DNA of 50,253 bases from an uncultured Actinomycetes bacterium (GCA_937127245.1 CAKZLU010000041.1:73824-124076); one strand, 5' to 3'. Positions 10,240 through 19,726 are shown, counted from the stretch's first letter. Notes: generated by a model not told the origin, from the letters alone. Numbers and translations: made by a program.

Positions 10240-10846
10240 CATTATCGCGAATGCCTACAAGTCAGCGGTCGCGTCAGGAAACATCAATACCGCCAATTTC
10301 CTCACGTTTCTGAGAATGTTATTTTCCCCGGCGATCGTTCTTTTGATTCTTTACGGGGGACGCCTTCCCTATGACGTTCCCCATAACCTCGCTGCGGGTT
10401 TATTATTCATTCTCGCTGCCCTTACGGACAAAGCGGATGGCTGTTTCGCCAGACGCAACAACACGATCACCGAACTTGGAAAATTTCTCGACCCGCTTGC
10501 CGACAAGATACTGATGCTTCCGGTGATGGGAACGCTTGCCTATCTCGGCAAAATTCCTTTGTGGGTTTTCATACTGGTGACGCTCCGTGAGCTGAGCGTT
10601 TCGCTGCTCAGGGTGATCGCCGCAAGAAAAGGAATAAGCTTTCCTGCGAGCTGGTCCGGGAAAATCAAGATGTTTTCGCAGGTTGTGGTGGTCAGCACGA
10701 TAATAATCTTCCCTGAGTATTCAAACAGTCTTACCGTTAGAATCCTTGTTTACGTGATGGCTGCTATAACGCTTTACTCCTGGGTCGATTACGCGCTCCG
10801 GGGGAAATTGGAGGTATTTCAAAAGACCCAAAGGGCAGAAAGATGA
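10208..10846 (+). CDS. pgsA: CDP-diacylglycerol-glycerol-3-phosphate 3-phosphatidyltransferase
   Basis: PgsA makes phosphatidylglycerol phosphate at the inner membrane from CDP-diacylglycerol and glycerol 3-phosphate. The full CDP-alcohol phosphotransferase signature DGxxAR(x8)GxxxDxxxD is present (DGCFARR to FLDPLAD), surrounded by several membrane helices. There is no ATG start. TTG at 10208 (or 10202) overlaps the end of rimO. 10208 has the better distance (9 bases) from GAGGA at 10194-10198 and gives 212 residues, about 25 more at the N-terminus than many homologues. Its last four bases overlap cinA (ATGA). Confidence 0.93.
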   Translation: MKVSTRSPRFNIIANAYKSAVASGNINTANFLTFLRMLFSPAIVLLILYGGRLPYDVPHNLAAGLLFILAALTDKADGCFARRNNTITELGKFLDPLADKILMLPVMGTLAYLGKIPLWVFILVTLRELSVSLLRVIAARKGISFPASWSGKIKMFSQVVVVSTIIIFPEYSNSLTVRILVYVMAAITLYSWVDYALRGKLEVFQKTQRAER

Positions 10847-12123
10847 GCTCCTGTGATGAACTGGCCCGGATCGAAAGTGAAGATCCCCGCATCTCAGTTC
10901 TCACTGTCGGTGATGAGATACTATCGGGCGAAATCACCGATTCCAATTTCCCCGTTATTGCGCAAGCCCTATCCCAAATCGGTCAGAAGGTTGCAGAACA
11001 CAGGACAGTTGAGGATGACATGGAACTCATAGCGCGGGCCATCCGCTCCCTTGCTTCCTTTTCGGCGGCGGTAATTATAACGGGAGGTCTTGGACCTACA
11101 AGCGATGACGTGACCGCAGCTGCGGTCGCAAAGGCGTTACATCGTGATCTCGTCCTCCACCACGAGACAGCAAGACGCATTGAGTCTTTCTTCAAAAGAC
11201 TGAACCGCGAGATGTCGGAGGAAAATCTGAAACAAGCGTTTGTTCCTAAAGGATCCACCGTTATTGAACCCGCCGGCGGAACGGCGCCCGGTTTTATCGT
11301 CGAACACCAAGATAGAATCATAACCGCTCTCCCGGGCGTTCCCTCCGAAATGAAGCAGATGCTTTTCTCTCATGTCATACCTTATTTAGAGGAACGGTTT
11401 GCCAAAGCGACAATACAAAAGACCCGGATTTTAAGAACTTTCGGCTCGGGCGAATCTGACGTTGCCTCCATGCTTCGCCAAATAGAGGCGGAAAGCCGTG
11501 CGAGATTCGGGTACCTTGCCACAGCGGGAGAGATACTCGTGAAAATAACTGCTTCGGGAGACAGCGAAGAAGAAATTGAAGCCATTTTGGAAAGGGAATC
11601 CGAAAAAGTAAAAGACAGGCTTGGAATTCTTGTTTACGGTGAGGGCGACGATTCTATGGAGGCAGTCCTGGGGCGTCTTCTTTCGGAGAAGGGCAAGACA
11701 ATCGCGGTGGCGGAATCTTGCACTGGCGGGATGGTAGCTTCAAGAATCACTAACATCCCGGGAAGCTCAAACTATTTTATCGGTGGAGTTGTTGCGTATG
11801 GAATCGAAGCTAAGAGAAATCTTCTGAAGATTTCCGATGGTATCCTCTCAAAAGGCCTCGTTTCCGAGGAAGTTGCCCGGGAAATGGCTAAAAGCGCAAG
11901 AGAGCTCTTCTCAGCGGACATAGGAATCGGGATAACCGGTCTTGCCGGACCTGACAGCGGGGGCGAGAAGAAGCAAGTCGGGACTGTTTGCATTGCCATT
12001 TCGCGCCATGAAGGTTGTGAATCCTTCGAGGTTTTGCTTCCCGGAAACAGGATGATGGTCAGAAACATCGCGACTCTTGCCGCAATGAATATCGTGAGGG
12101 TCTACCTTCTTGAAATCAACTAA
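10843..12123 (+). CDS. cinA: Competence/damage-inducible protein CinA (NMN deamidase family)
   Basis: The 426-residue protein has two parts. The N-terminal molybdopterin-binding-like (COG1058) domain starts TVGDEILSGEITDSN and contains TGGLGPTSDD. The C-terminal CinA domain contains AVAESCTGGMVASRITNIPG and ITGLAGPDSGG and corresponds to PncC nicotinamide-mononucleotide deamidase. Proteins of this layout recycle pyridine nucleotides (NMN amidohydrolase, ADP-ribose pyrophosphatase). The gene overlaps pgsA by four bases, so translation is coupled. The pgsA-cinA pair often precedes recA in Gram-positive genomes. Here ileS follows after 240 bases. Confidence 0.95.
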   Translation: MSSCDELARIESEDPRISVLTVGDEILSGEITDSNFPVIAQALSQIGQKVAEHRTVEDDMELIARAIRSLASFSAAVIITGGLGPTSDDVTAAAVAKALHRDLVLHHETARRIESFFKRLNREMSEENLKQAFVPKGSTVIEPAGGTAPGFIVEHQDRIITALPGVPSEMKQMLFSHVIPYLEERFAKATIQKTRILRTFGSGESDVASMLRQIEAESRARFGYLATAGEILVKITASGDSEEEIEAILERESEKVKDRLGILVYGEGDDSMEAVLGRLLSEKGKTIAVAESCTGGMVASRITNIPGSSNYFIGGVVAYGIEAKRNLLKISDGILSKGLVSEEVAREMAKSARELFSADIGIGITGLAGPDSGGEKKQVGTVCIAISRHEGCESFEVLLPGNRMMVRNIATLAAMNIVRVYLLEIN

Positions 12124-12251
12124 TATTGCCGATTCTTCCGTTCCAAACGTTTGAAAATTGAGGTCTCATACCGTTCCCATTATTACGGTTAGAGATTTTG
12201 TGAAATCGGCGCAAAAGGTTGGATTTCGTCGAATTTATGCTATCGCCAACA

Positions 12252-12280
12252 TTGACACCCTCTCGCATCAGTGCTAATTT
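12252..12280 (+). promoter_or_regulatory. Near-consensus housekeeping promoter for ileS
   Basis: TTGACA (12252-12257), a 17-base spacer and TAATTT (12275-12280) form a strong sigma-70/sigma-A-type promoter. Transcription should start near 12287, leaving a leader of about 77 bases before ileS at 12364. No T-box specifier or AGGGTGG-type antiterminator motif is visible in the leader. Confidence 0.75.
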
Positions 12281-12324
12281 AGCGCATAAACACGAAGCCG
12301 AAAAACGCCTGCCATAAAGCTGAG

Positions 12325-12342
12325 AGCGGCGATATCGCCGCT
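12325..12342. repeat. 18-base perfect palindrome in the ileS leader
   Basis: AGCGGCGATATCGCCGCT is its own reverse complement. It lies about 40 bases downstream of the predicted transcription start and 21 bases before the ileS ATG. It could be a protein-binding site or form a GC-rich hairpin in the RNA. There is no T-tract after it, so it is not an intrinsic terminator. Confidence 0.8.
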
Positions 12343-12363
12343 AAATTTGCGGGAAGATTTAGG

Positions 12364-15171
12364 ATGAATTACAAGGATACGCTTAATCTGCCAAAGACTT
12401 CCTTTCCCATGAAAGGAAACTTGGCGAATAAGGAGCCCGAGATACAGAAATACTGGCGCGAAATCGGACTATATGAGCTTGTCCTTGACCAATACAGGGA
12501 CAGGCCTCTTTTCATACTTCACGACGGTCCCCCTTATGCGAACGGGGACATTCATGTTGGGACGGCCTTCAATAAGATACTTAAAGACCTGATCATAAAA
12601 TACAAGACAATGCGGGGGCATAAATGTCCCTATGTTCCCGGCTGGGACTGTCACGGGCAGCCGATAGAACACGAGGTCACAAAGAGAATCGGAAATGAAA
12701 AGATCAGCAAGGCTGAGATAAGGCGAAGATGCAGGGATTACGCCATGCGCTTTGTGCACAGACAATCGGAGCAGTTTCAGCGTCTGGGTGTGCTTGGCGA
12801 ATTTGAAAACCCTTATCTAACGCTGTCTTCTGAGTATGAGGTCACGAACATCGAGGTATTCGCCGAGCTGTATAAAAAAGGGCTCATTTACAGAGGAAGA
12901 AAACCCATCCACTGGTGTCCCACCTGCGTGACCGCCCTTGCAGAAGCGGAGATAGAGTACGAAGACAAGGAATCAGATTCCATATATGTGAAGTTTCCAA
13001 TCACGGATGACCTCGGGAAAGAGGGGCTTTCGGGCAAAAAGGCGTCCTTCTTAATCTGGACAACAACCCCCTGGACCCTACCAGCAAACGTCGCTATCGC
13101 GGTGCACCCAGGTTTAAAATATTCGATTGTTGAACTTGATGGGGAAATATTGGTTGTCGCCAGTGAGCTCGTCGAACAAGTGGCCAGCCTGAGGTGTGCG
13201 AAAAATCCGTACGTCCACGCAGAAATGATTGGTTCGGACCTTGAACATATGAAGTGTGCCCATCCCTGGTTCGAGAGAGAGTCTGTGATTGTCCTTGCCG
13301 ATTACGTGACTCTCGAGCAGGGAACCGGATGCGTTCACATTGCCCCCGGGCACGGGCAAGAGGACTACATTACCGGTTTGGAATATGACCTTCCAAGCCC
13401 GATGCCTGTGGATGATTATGGTTACTTCACCGATGAGGCGGGTCCTTTCGCCGGGATGAGTCTCGAGGAGGCAAATCCAGCGATAATCGAAAGCTTGAGG
13501 GAGAAAGGAATCCTACTTGCCTCGGGAAAGGTTACCCATACATATCCCCATTGCTGGAGATGCAAGAATCCGGTAGTTTTCAGAGCGACACCCCAATGGT
13601 TCATTGCTCTTGATGAGAAGATTGACGGCAGCAAGACGCTTCGAGAACTTGCGCTTGAGTCAATAAACGCGGTTAAGTGGATACCTGATTGGACCGTTAA
13701 GAGAATTGAGTCAATGGTCCGCACAAGACCGGATTGGTGCATTTCCAGACAGAGGGCTTGGGGAGTGCCGATTCCCATCCTTTACTGTCTACAGTGCGGA
13801 CAGACGATTGCCAGTGATTCCTCGTTTAAAGCGATAGCGAATTTGATAGCCGAAAACGGGGCTGACGCGTGGTTCGAACGCGAACCGGAAACATTCATAC
13901 CCGAGAACTTGACTTGTCCCTCTTGCGGGTCCCGCAGGTTCAGAAAGGAAGAGGATATTCTTGATGTATGGTTTGAATCAGGAGTGAGCCATTTAGCTGT
14001 CCTGAGAAAGAGAAACGGGCTGAGGTGGCCAGCCGATCTCTATGTTGAGGGAAGCGACCAGCATCGCGGATGGTTTCAGTCAAGTTTACTTCTATCTGTA
14101 GGCTATGAAGGCTCACCCCCGTACAATTCGGTTTTGACTCACGGTTTCACCGTGGATGGAGAAGGCAGAAAGATGTCCAAATCTCTGGGCAATGCCATCG
14201 ACCCGAGGGAAGTGTACAACCGTTCAGGCGCGGACATATTGAGGTTGTGGACGGCAAGCACGGATTTCTCAACTGATATGCCTATTTCGGAGGAGATACT
14301 CCAGAGGATAACCGAAACGTATCGAAGAATAAGAAACACCGTTCGTTTTCTTCTTGGAAACACACATGATTACAATCCCGCAAAAGACGGCGTGAAGTAT
14401 CCAGAACTTCTCGAGATTGACAGGTGGATGCTATCAAAGCTCCAGAGCCTGATCATGAGGGTTACGGAACTGATGGAAAACTGCCTGTTCCACCAGGCCA
14501 TTCAGGCCATTCACTTGTATTGTACGGTTGACCTTAGCGCCATTTATCTGGATATTCTAAAGGACCGCCTATATACGAGCGCCAGGGAATCAAAAGAACG
14601 ACGATCGGCTCAAACTGTGCTTTTTGAGACACTAAAAATCCTGCTGACGATGTTAGCTCCTGTGCTAGTTCACACCGGGGAGGAAGCATGGCTTGCTATC
14701 CCCGAGGAGGCCAGAACTGCAAAAAGCGTTCATTTGATGGAATGGCCCAAACCTAACGAGGGCTTGAGAGACGAAGACTTAGAGAAGAAGTGGGAAAGGC
14801 TGATGATGATTCGCGAACGGGTTTACCAGAGCCTTGAGAGCGCGCGTTATTCCGGGTTCATTGGTTCTGGCCTCGAGGCGCTTGTGAGGATTTCGGCCCC
14901 CGGAAAAACTTACGATTTTCTAAAAGATAAAGCCGAAGAGCTCCCGAGTGTTTTCATAGTCTCTCAGGTTGAGCTTGAAAAGCTCGATGGAGTCGAGATG
15001 CCAACGATTGAGGAGGAGGCAAAGCAGCTGAGCATCGTGGTCGAGAAAGCAAGAGGAGATAAATGTCCGAGGTGCTGGAACTACAGCACGAGCGTTGGCA
15101 AAGATGAGGCTTTCTCTGAAGTTTGTTCAAGATGCGCCGCAACCCTCAAATCGTATGGAAGTGGGAGTTGA
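12364..15171 (+). CDS. ileS: Isoleucyl-tRNA synthetase
   Basis: The enzyme charges tRNA-Ile with isoleucine and edits valine. The 935-residue class I synthetase has the HIGH-type motif (PPYANGDIHVGTAFNKILKD), an editing domain, the KMSKS loop (GRKMSKSLGNAIDP) and a C-terminal zinc finger (CPRCWN...CSRC) as in the bacterial-type enzyme. ATG at 12364 is preceded by GGGAAG near 12351. The gene heads a likely operon with lspA, lgt and rluD. An ileS-lspA junction is common in bacteria. The stop codon is shared with the lspA start as TTGA. Confidence 0.97.
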   Translation: MNYKDTLNLPKTSFPMKGNLANKEPEIQKYWREIGLYELVLDQYRDRPLFILHDGPPYANGDIHVGTAFNKILKDLIIKYKTMRGHKCPYVPGWDCHGQPIEHEVTKRIGNEKISKAEIRRRCRDYAMRFVHRQSEQFQRLGVLGEFENPYLTLSSEYEVTNIEVFAELYKKGLIYRGRKPIHWCPTCVTALAEAEIEYEDKESDSIYVKFPITDDLGKEGLSGKKASFLIWTTTPWTLPANVAIAVHPGLKYSIVELDGEILVVASELVEQVASLRCAKNPYVHAEMIGSDLEHMKCAHPWFERESVIVLADYVTLEQGTGCVHIAPGHGQEDYITGLEYDLPSPMPVDDYGYFTDEAGPFAGMSLEEANPAIIESLREKGILLASGKVTHTYPHCWRCKNPVVFRATPQWFIALDEKIDGSKTLRELALESINAVKWIPDWTVKRIESMVRTRPDWCISRQRAWGVPIPILYCLQCGQTIASDSSFKAIANLIAENGADAWFEREPETFIPENLTCPSCGSRRFRKEEDILDVWFESGVSHLAVLRKRNGLRWPADLYVEGSDQHRGWFQSSLLLSVGYEGSPPYNSVLTHGFTVDGEGRKMSKSLGNAIDPREVYNRSGADILRLWTASTDFSTDMPISEEILQRITETYRRIRNTVRFLLGNTHDYNPAKDGVKYPELLEIDRWMLSKLQSLIMRVTELMENCLFHQAIQAIHLYCTVDLSAIYLDILKDRLYTSARESKERRSAQTVLFETLKILLTMLAPVLVHTGEEAWLAIPEEARTAKSVHLMEWPKPNEGLRDEDLEKKWERLMMIRERVYQSLESARYSGFIGSGLEALVRISAPGKTYDFLKDKAEELPSVFIVSQVELEKLDGVEMPTIEEEAKQLSIVVEKARGDKCPRCWNYSTSVGKDEAFSEVCSRCAATLKSYGSGS

Positions 15172-15644
15172 AAAGCGTTTTCTCAAAGAAAACTCTATTG
15201 TTTGGACTGTTTGTCTCAATCGTGATCGCCGTCGATCAGGCAACTAAATTTTTAGTTGTGAACAGGCTTTCTCCGGGGGAAAGCAGCACGATCATCCCCG
15301 GGTTCCTCAAAATCACCCACGTCAAGAATCCCGGCGCGGCCTTCGGGCTTTTTTCCGGGGCATCCTGGCTTGTTTATCCTTTTTCGATATTTTTAATAGT
15401 TGCCACCCTCTTTTGGTTTTTTGTGATGCGACCGGAGATCAAAAATCCACATGTTTTCGGGCTCGCTCTATTGTTCAGCGGGGCGGTGGGAAATATGATT
15501 GACAGGATATCCCGTGGAAAGGTTGTGGACTTCATAGATTTTGGATGGTGGCCCGTTTTCAACATCGCGGATATCGCGATAGTCAGTGGTGCTATAATCC
15601 TCGTAGTCTTAACGCTACGCGGATATTTTGGCAGAAATAATTGA
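15168..15644 (+). CDS. lspA: Lipoprotein signal peptidase (signal peptidase II)
   Basis: LspA cleaves the signal peptide of prolipoproteins after Lgt has lipidated them. The 158-residue product has four membrane segments and the family motifs IVIAVDQATKFLV, ITHVKNPGAAFG and GNMIDR, plus the second aspartate in FNIADIAI. The two catalytic aspartates are in GNMIDRI and FNIADIA. The frame is open upstream into ileS (TTG 15123, ATG 15132). TTG at 15168 is chosen because it makes a four-base TTGA overlap with the ileS stop, has GGAA seven bases upstream and gives normal family length. lgt follows within 30 bases. Confidence 0.94.
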   Translation: MKSVFSKKTLLFGLFVSIVIAVDQATKFLVVNRLSPGESSTIIPGFLKITHVKNPGAAFGLFSGASWLVYPFSIFLIVATLFWFFVMRPEIKNPHVFGLALLFSGAVGNMIDRISRGKVVDFIDFGWWPVFNIADIAIVSGAIILVVLTLRGYFGRNN

Positions 15645-15673
15645 ATTGAGCAGTCTATACCGAAAGGAGAGAA

Positions 15674-16441
15674 GTGCATAGAGTGCTATTTCAAATAGGC
15701 TCGATCACTGTTTATTCATACGGGGTGTTTCTTGCCCTTGCATTTGTAACTGGAACATTGCTGGCAAGGTATAGATACAGGGAACGGTACAAAAATCCGG
15801 ATATCATTTTAGATTTCGTGCTTGCTGCCCTGATTGGTGGGATAATCGGGGCTCGGCTCTTCTACGTAATTGGCCATTGGAAAGATTTCGCTCAAAGTCC
15901 CGGAAAAATATTCTCGCTGAACATGGAAGGTCTTGTGTTTTACGGAGGGTTAATACTCGGCTTGGGTTTAACCCTTCTTGTTGGCTATTTGAAGAAGCAA
16001 AGGTTCTGGGATGTTATGGATTTGGCAGGGCTCTGTGTCCCACCGGCATTGGCGATCGGCAGAATCGGCTGTCTCTTGAATGGGTGCTGTTACGGAAAGC
16101 CAACATCTCTTCCCTGGGGCATAACCTACCCGATGTCAACCGCCATCCTTGGTCCGAGGCATCCGACACAGATCTACGAGTTGGTGTTGGACCTTGCGCT
16201 TTTTGCTATTCTCTGGAGTAAAAGGGACAGTTTTTCAAGAAAAGGAACCATATTCTTTTCTTTTCTCATGGGTTACAGCGCGATAAGGTTTTTCGTTGAA
16301 TTCTTCCGCGAACACGCAAATCCCAAGGCGGCTCTTTTCTTTCAACTGTTAAGCGTTTTCTTCTTTTTACTCTCAGCGATTGTCCTGCTTTTCAGGTACC
16401 GTATATTACCCTCCGCAAAGGGCGGGTCTGATCTTTTATAA
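15674..16441 (+). CDS. lgt: Prolipoprotein diacylglyceryl transferase
   Basis: Lgt transfers diacylglycerol from phosphatidylglycerol to the lipobox cysteine of prolipoproteins, the step before LspA. The 255-residue multi-pass membrane protein carries GGIIGARLFYVI, the FYGGLILG segment, the Lgt signature region RIGCLLNGCCYG, and HPTQIYE. GTG at 15674 is supported by AAAGGAG at 15663-15669. The pairing with lspA gives one lipoprotein-maturation unit. It would process, for example, the LivK-type lipoprotein encoded later in the window. Confidence 0.96.
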   Translation: MHRVLFQIGSITVYSYGVFLALAFVTGTLLARYRYRERYKNPDIILDFVLAALIGGIIGARLFYVIGHWKDFAQSPGKIFSLNMEGLVFYGGLILGLGLTLLVGYLKKQRFWDVMDLAGLCVPPALAIGRIGCLLNGCCYGKPTSLPWGITYPMSTAILGPRHPTQIYELVLDLALFAILWSKRDSFSRKGTIFFSFLMGYSAIRFFVEFFREHANPKAALFFQLLSVFFFLLSAIVLLFRYRILPSAKGGSDLL

Positions 16442-16525
16442 GACCCTGAAACTGGAAATGATATTCCCGAAAATGGGTTCCTACTGCTTTTTTTAAGGAC
16501 AGACCCACATAGGGGGTAAGCGCAT

Positions 16526-17467
16526 TTGAAAAGAAGCGGGAGTTTTGCGGTTACGTCAGCCGAGAAAGGCAAGAGGCTCGATGTCGTAATCGCCGAAAAA
16601 GCTAACATATCTCGAAGCTCTGCGCAGGCGTTAATCTCTGAGAAACTCGTCACCGTAAACGGTTTCCCTTCCAAGAAAAACCACATCCTTTCCCTCGGGG
16701 AAATCATCACCTGGGAGTATCCGATGAAACAAAGCGTAGGGCTCTTGCCTGAGGAGATCCCCCTGGATGTGATTTACGCGGATGAGCATCTTATCGTTGT
16801 GGACAAACCACCCGGAATGGTTATGTATCCCGCACCAGGGTATGAATCGGGAACTCTTATCAACGCAATTTTGAATAGATACCCTGAAGTCAAGGGGGTC
16901 GGGGGTCAGGGCAGACCTGGTGTTTTCCACAGGCTGGATAAGGACACGTCAGGATTGGTGGCAGTCGCAAGAACGCAGGAAGCCTATCTTATGATGGTGG
17001 GTATGATGAAGAAGCGCGAGGTAAAGAGAACCTATATCGCTCTTGCCAGAGGCGATGTCCCCGTTTCTCAAGGTGTTATAGACGCGCCAATGGGCAGAAG
17101 CCTTTCCGACAGGAAAAAAATGTCAATAAGACTGACCGGCGGAAGAGAGGCGATAACAAGATTTGAAGTCATAAGAAGGTTTTGCGGTGAATACACTCTC
17201 GTGAAAGTCCAACTCGAGACAGGCAGGACTCATCAGATAAGGGTTCATTTTTCGTTTATAGGTCACCCTATAGCTGGCGATACAAAGTATTCGAGAGGAA
17301 TGAAAAAGGATTCAAATATTCTGCGCAGACAATTTCTTCATGCAGCTCAACTGCGATTCAGACATCCTTTCACGAAAGAAGAAAAGGTTCTCGAATCGCC
17401 ACTTGCTGTTGACTTGGCGCTGTTTTTGAAGGAACTTGAGCTACGCCACGCCGGCAAAAAATCTTAA
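16526..17467 (+). CDS. rluD: RluA-family pseudouridine synthase (RluD-like)
   Basis: The enzyme converts uridines of 23S rRNA (or tRNA) to pseudouridine. The 313-residue product has an N-terminal S4 RNA-binding domain (about residues 10-75). The RluA catalytic domain follows, with the active-site motif HRLDKDTSGL and the downstream GRTHQIRVH. TTG at 16526 follows AGGGGG (16511-16516). An 84-base gap lies after lgt. lspA-rluD adjacency is common in Firmicutes and Actinobacteria. The exact target site (RluD versus other RluA-type) cannot be decided from sequence alone. Confidence 0.92.
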   Translation: MKRSGSFAVTSAEKGKRLDVVIAEKANISRSSAQALISEKLVTVNGFPSKKNHILSLGEIITWEYPMKQSVGLLPEEIPLDVIYADEHLIVVDKPPGMVMYPAPGYESGTLINAILNRYPEVKGVGGQGRPGVFHRLDKDTSGLVAVARTQEAYLMMVGMMKKREVKRTYIALARGDVPVSQGVIDAPMGRSLSDRKKMSIRLTGGREAITRFEVIRRFCGEYTLVKVQLETGRTHQIRVHFSFIGHPIAGDTKYSRGMKKDSNILRRQFLHAAQLRFRHPFTKEEKVLESPLAVDLALFLKELELRHAGKKS

Positions 17468-17524
17468 CTTAATTGAGTCAGGATTTGCTTATAGGTTTGA
17501 GAAACGCTAATGAATTGGGCTTGA

Positions 17525-18538
17525 TCAAATACGTCGATTGATAATAGGCGCGAGCGCCGCGGCTTTCCGCATCAAATCCTCGAACATGGAAAAAGTAAGG
17601 GCCTGAGGTCCGTCGCAAAGCGCGGAATCCGGGTCAGGATGAACCTCCACTATAATTCCATCCGCTCCAGCCGCGATCGCAGCAAGCGCCATGGGCGTTA
17701 CCATGAAAGATTTTCCAGTTGAATGCGAGGGGTCAACGATTATCGGAAGATGGCTTTCTTTTTTGACAGCGACCACGGCGGAGATGTCAAGCGTGTTTCT
17801 GGTATAGGTTTCAAATGTGGATATCCCGCGCTCGCAAAGGATAACGTTGTTGTTTCCCTCAAGAATTATATATTCGGCGGCAAGGAGAAAATCATTGATG
17901 CTTGCGCTGGGTCCGCGCTTCAGCATGACAGGGTGTCCGCTCCTGCCGGCTTCGGTTAGAAGAGAGAAGTTCTGCATGTTTCTCGCGCCGATCTGAAGAA
18001 TGTCCGCGTACTTAGAAACAAGTTCGACGTTTCTCGGGTCCATTACTTCTGTGACAACCAGCAAACCCGTTTGCTCTCTTGCCTCTGCAAGAATTTTCAA
18101 GGCTTCCTCACCGAGACCTTGAAACGAATAGGGTGAAGTCCGCGGTTTGTAGGCACCTCCACGTAAAATTTTCGCTCCGCATTCTCTGACTTTTCTGGCC
18201 GTTGCAAGGAGCTGCTCCCTGCTTTCAACGGCACAGGGACCAGCCATCACGACTATTTCCTCCCCGCCAATGCGAACACCATCTATCTCTATGATTGAAT
18301 CTTCCGGATGAACCTCTCTACCCGCAAACTTGTAAGGTTGCAGGATGGGTATTATCTTCTCAATTCCGGGCATACCGCTCATGTTCTCGACAACTCTGGT
18401 TTTATCATCGCCGATGATTCCTATCACCGTTTTCCTAACGCCGAATATCGGGTGAGTCCTCAGCCCGAAGGAGTGGACTCTCTTGATCACCGCGTCTATC
18501 TGCTCTTTTGTTGCGTTGCCTGACATAACGATTATCAA
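17525..18538 (-). CDS. aroF: 3-deoxy-7-phosphoheptulonate (DAHP) synthase, type I-beta with ferredoxin-like regulatory domain
   Basis: The enzyme condenses phosphoenolpyruvate and erythrose 4-phosphate in the first step of the shikimate pathway. The 337-residue protein has an N-terminal ferredoxin-like domain (about 1-70, with TVIGIIGDD) as in the Thermotoga enzyme, where it mediates feedback inhibition. The barrel carries VMAGPCAVESREQ, LRGGAYKPRTSPYSFQGLG, QIGARNMQNF, MLKRG and DPSHSTG. The start is TTG at 18538, with GGGGTG seven bases upstream, matching the usual MIVV-type N-terminus. The gene stands alone, convergent with rluD, with no other aro gene in the window. Confidence 0.95.
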   Translation of the reverse strand: MIIVMSGNATKEQIDAVIKRVHSFGLRTHPIFGVRKTVIGIIGDDKTRVVENMSGMPGIEKIIPILQPYKFAGREVHPEDSIIEIDGVRIGGEEIVVMAGPCAVESREQLLATARKVRECGAKILRGGAYKPRTSPYSFQGLGEEALKILAEAREQTGLLVVTEVMDPRNVELVSKYADILQIGARNMQNFSLLTEAGRSGHPVMLKRGPSASINDFLLAAEYIILEGNNNVILCERGISTFETYTRNTLDISAVVAVKKESHLPIIVDPSHSTGKSFMVTPMALAAIAAGADGIIVEVHPDPDSALCDGPQALTFSMFEDLMRKAAALAPIINRRI

Positions 18539-18754
18539 AAGTCATCACCCCGGTAGGAAAAATTAATTGAAATCCGCTAAGAGAACGCTACGAGATGATA
18601 ATAAAACACACAAAGCGTAGTATCCAGTACTTGTCTGACGGTGTGAGGCAATTTTTTGACGAAAAAACGCCGGTTGTCGGTAATGAGCACAAAATTGGAG
18701 ATGGATGCCTAACTATGGGGCGGGCTCTACAGTGAATGTATTTGATATGTTTAC

Positions 18755-19726
18755 TCAAAATTCAGTCTTCCCTTCTTCAAACAGCGTCTCGCTAATCACG
18801 GAAATTCCACCGCTCTCATCTAATGATACAACTCCCCGGAAACCCGCCACCGAATTCATTCTCCTGCCAATTAAATAGGAACGCACAATTGCCTCAAGTC
18901 CCTCAGCTATTTTAGTCATTACGGGTATTTTCTTCTTAATGATGATGAGCTCATCGACCACCATTCCTATTTCCATATCAGGCGCCTGAGAGGCTTTCTT
19001 GGGCGTTACTTTCCCGCTCATAAGCGGGCATTCATTCAGGTAATCACACCAGGGGCACAGCGGGTTCTCGCGCGGTTCAAAGATTTCGCTTTCTATTCGC
19101 GAGACTATATCACGAATCGTATCAATTGCCCTTGATAGCCATTCATCGCTGACTTTAATCGTGTGACGGTGGTCGGGTATCAAATAATAAAAAGTCACCA
19201 AATCGGGTGTTATTCCCCAGACTTGCGTGGTGGCTATGTGATATATGGGGAGTTGCAGGTCATCAAAAAGCTTTGAAGAGGGGGGGACTCGGCGGTTCGT
19301 CTTATAATCGATAATCTCGATCTCGCCCGTCCCCCTTTTGTCCAGGCGGTCAATCACCCCTGAAAGTTCACAGAAATCAAGATCAATGAGGAAGTATTGT
19401 TCGAGGGCGAGCGGAAGCCTGAAGCTCTCCACGTTGTTGCGATAGTAGACGTTAAGCACGGACATCGCGTGATAAAAGTACCTGGCTTCCTCCTCGGGGG
19501 TAGCGTATCCCTCGCTAACCCAGCACATCTCGAGGTAATCAATGAGTTCTTCTAAAGATGGCGGGTCTGGAGTGGGAACGTCATAAAACCACCTTAGCGC
19601 CTCGTGAAGGCTTCTGCCGAACGAAATTGCCGGGCTTGGAAGCGAGGGCAATTTGTCAACGTATCTGAATCTGTACTGCATGGGACATGCCTGATAAGTC
19701 GAAAGCGCGCTGTAACTCAATTTCAT
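18755..19726 (-). CDS. Stand-alone PD-(D/E)XK nuclease, RecB/Cas4-like with iron-sulfur cysteines
   Basis: The 323-residue protein begins LSYSALSTYQACPMQYRFRY, typical of RecB-family nuclease domains. Catalytic residues are visible: H41 (LHEALRW), D126 (GVIDRLD), and D140/K142 in EIIDYKT. Four cysteines, C14 and C224/C227/C233 (CPWCDYLNEC), match the [4Fe-4S] clasp of AddB, Cas4 and related nucleases. No helicase, addA/addB or cas gene is adjacent. A stand-alone exonuclease for repair or recombination is the likeliest role. ATG at 19726 has GGGAG just upstream on its strand. A 216-base gap with no obvious gene separates it from aroF. Confidence 0.88.
   Translation of the reverse strand: MKLSYSALSTYQACPMQYRFRYVDKLPSLPSPAISFGRSLHEALRWFYDVPTPDPPSLEELIDYLEMCWVSEGYATPEEEARYFYHAMSVLNVYYRNNVESFRLPLALEQYFLIDLDFCELSGVIDRLDKRGTGEIEIIDYKTNRRVPPSSKLFDDLQLPIYHIATTQVWGITPDLVTFYYLIPDHRHTIKVSDEWLSRAIDTIRDIVSRIESEIFEPRENPLCPWCDYLNECPLMSGKVTPKKASQAPDMEIGMVVDELIIIKKKIPVMTKIAEGLEAIVRSYLIGRRMNSVAGFRGVVSLDESGGISVISETLFEEGKTEF

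Noticed and set aside
12124..12363. T-box riboswitch before ileS
   Set aside because: No specifier-loop arrangement, AGGGTGG-type T-box sequence or terminator/antiterminator pair could be found. Only a promoter and a palindrome are visible.
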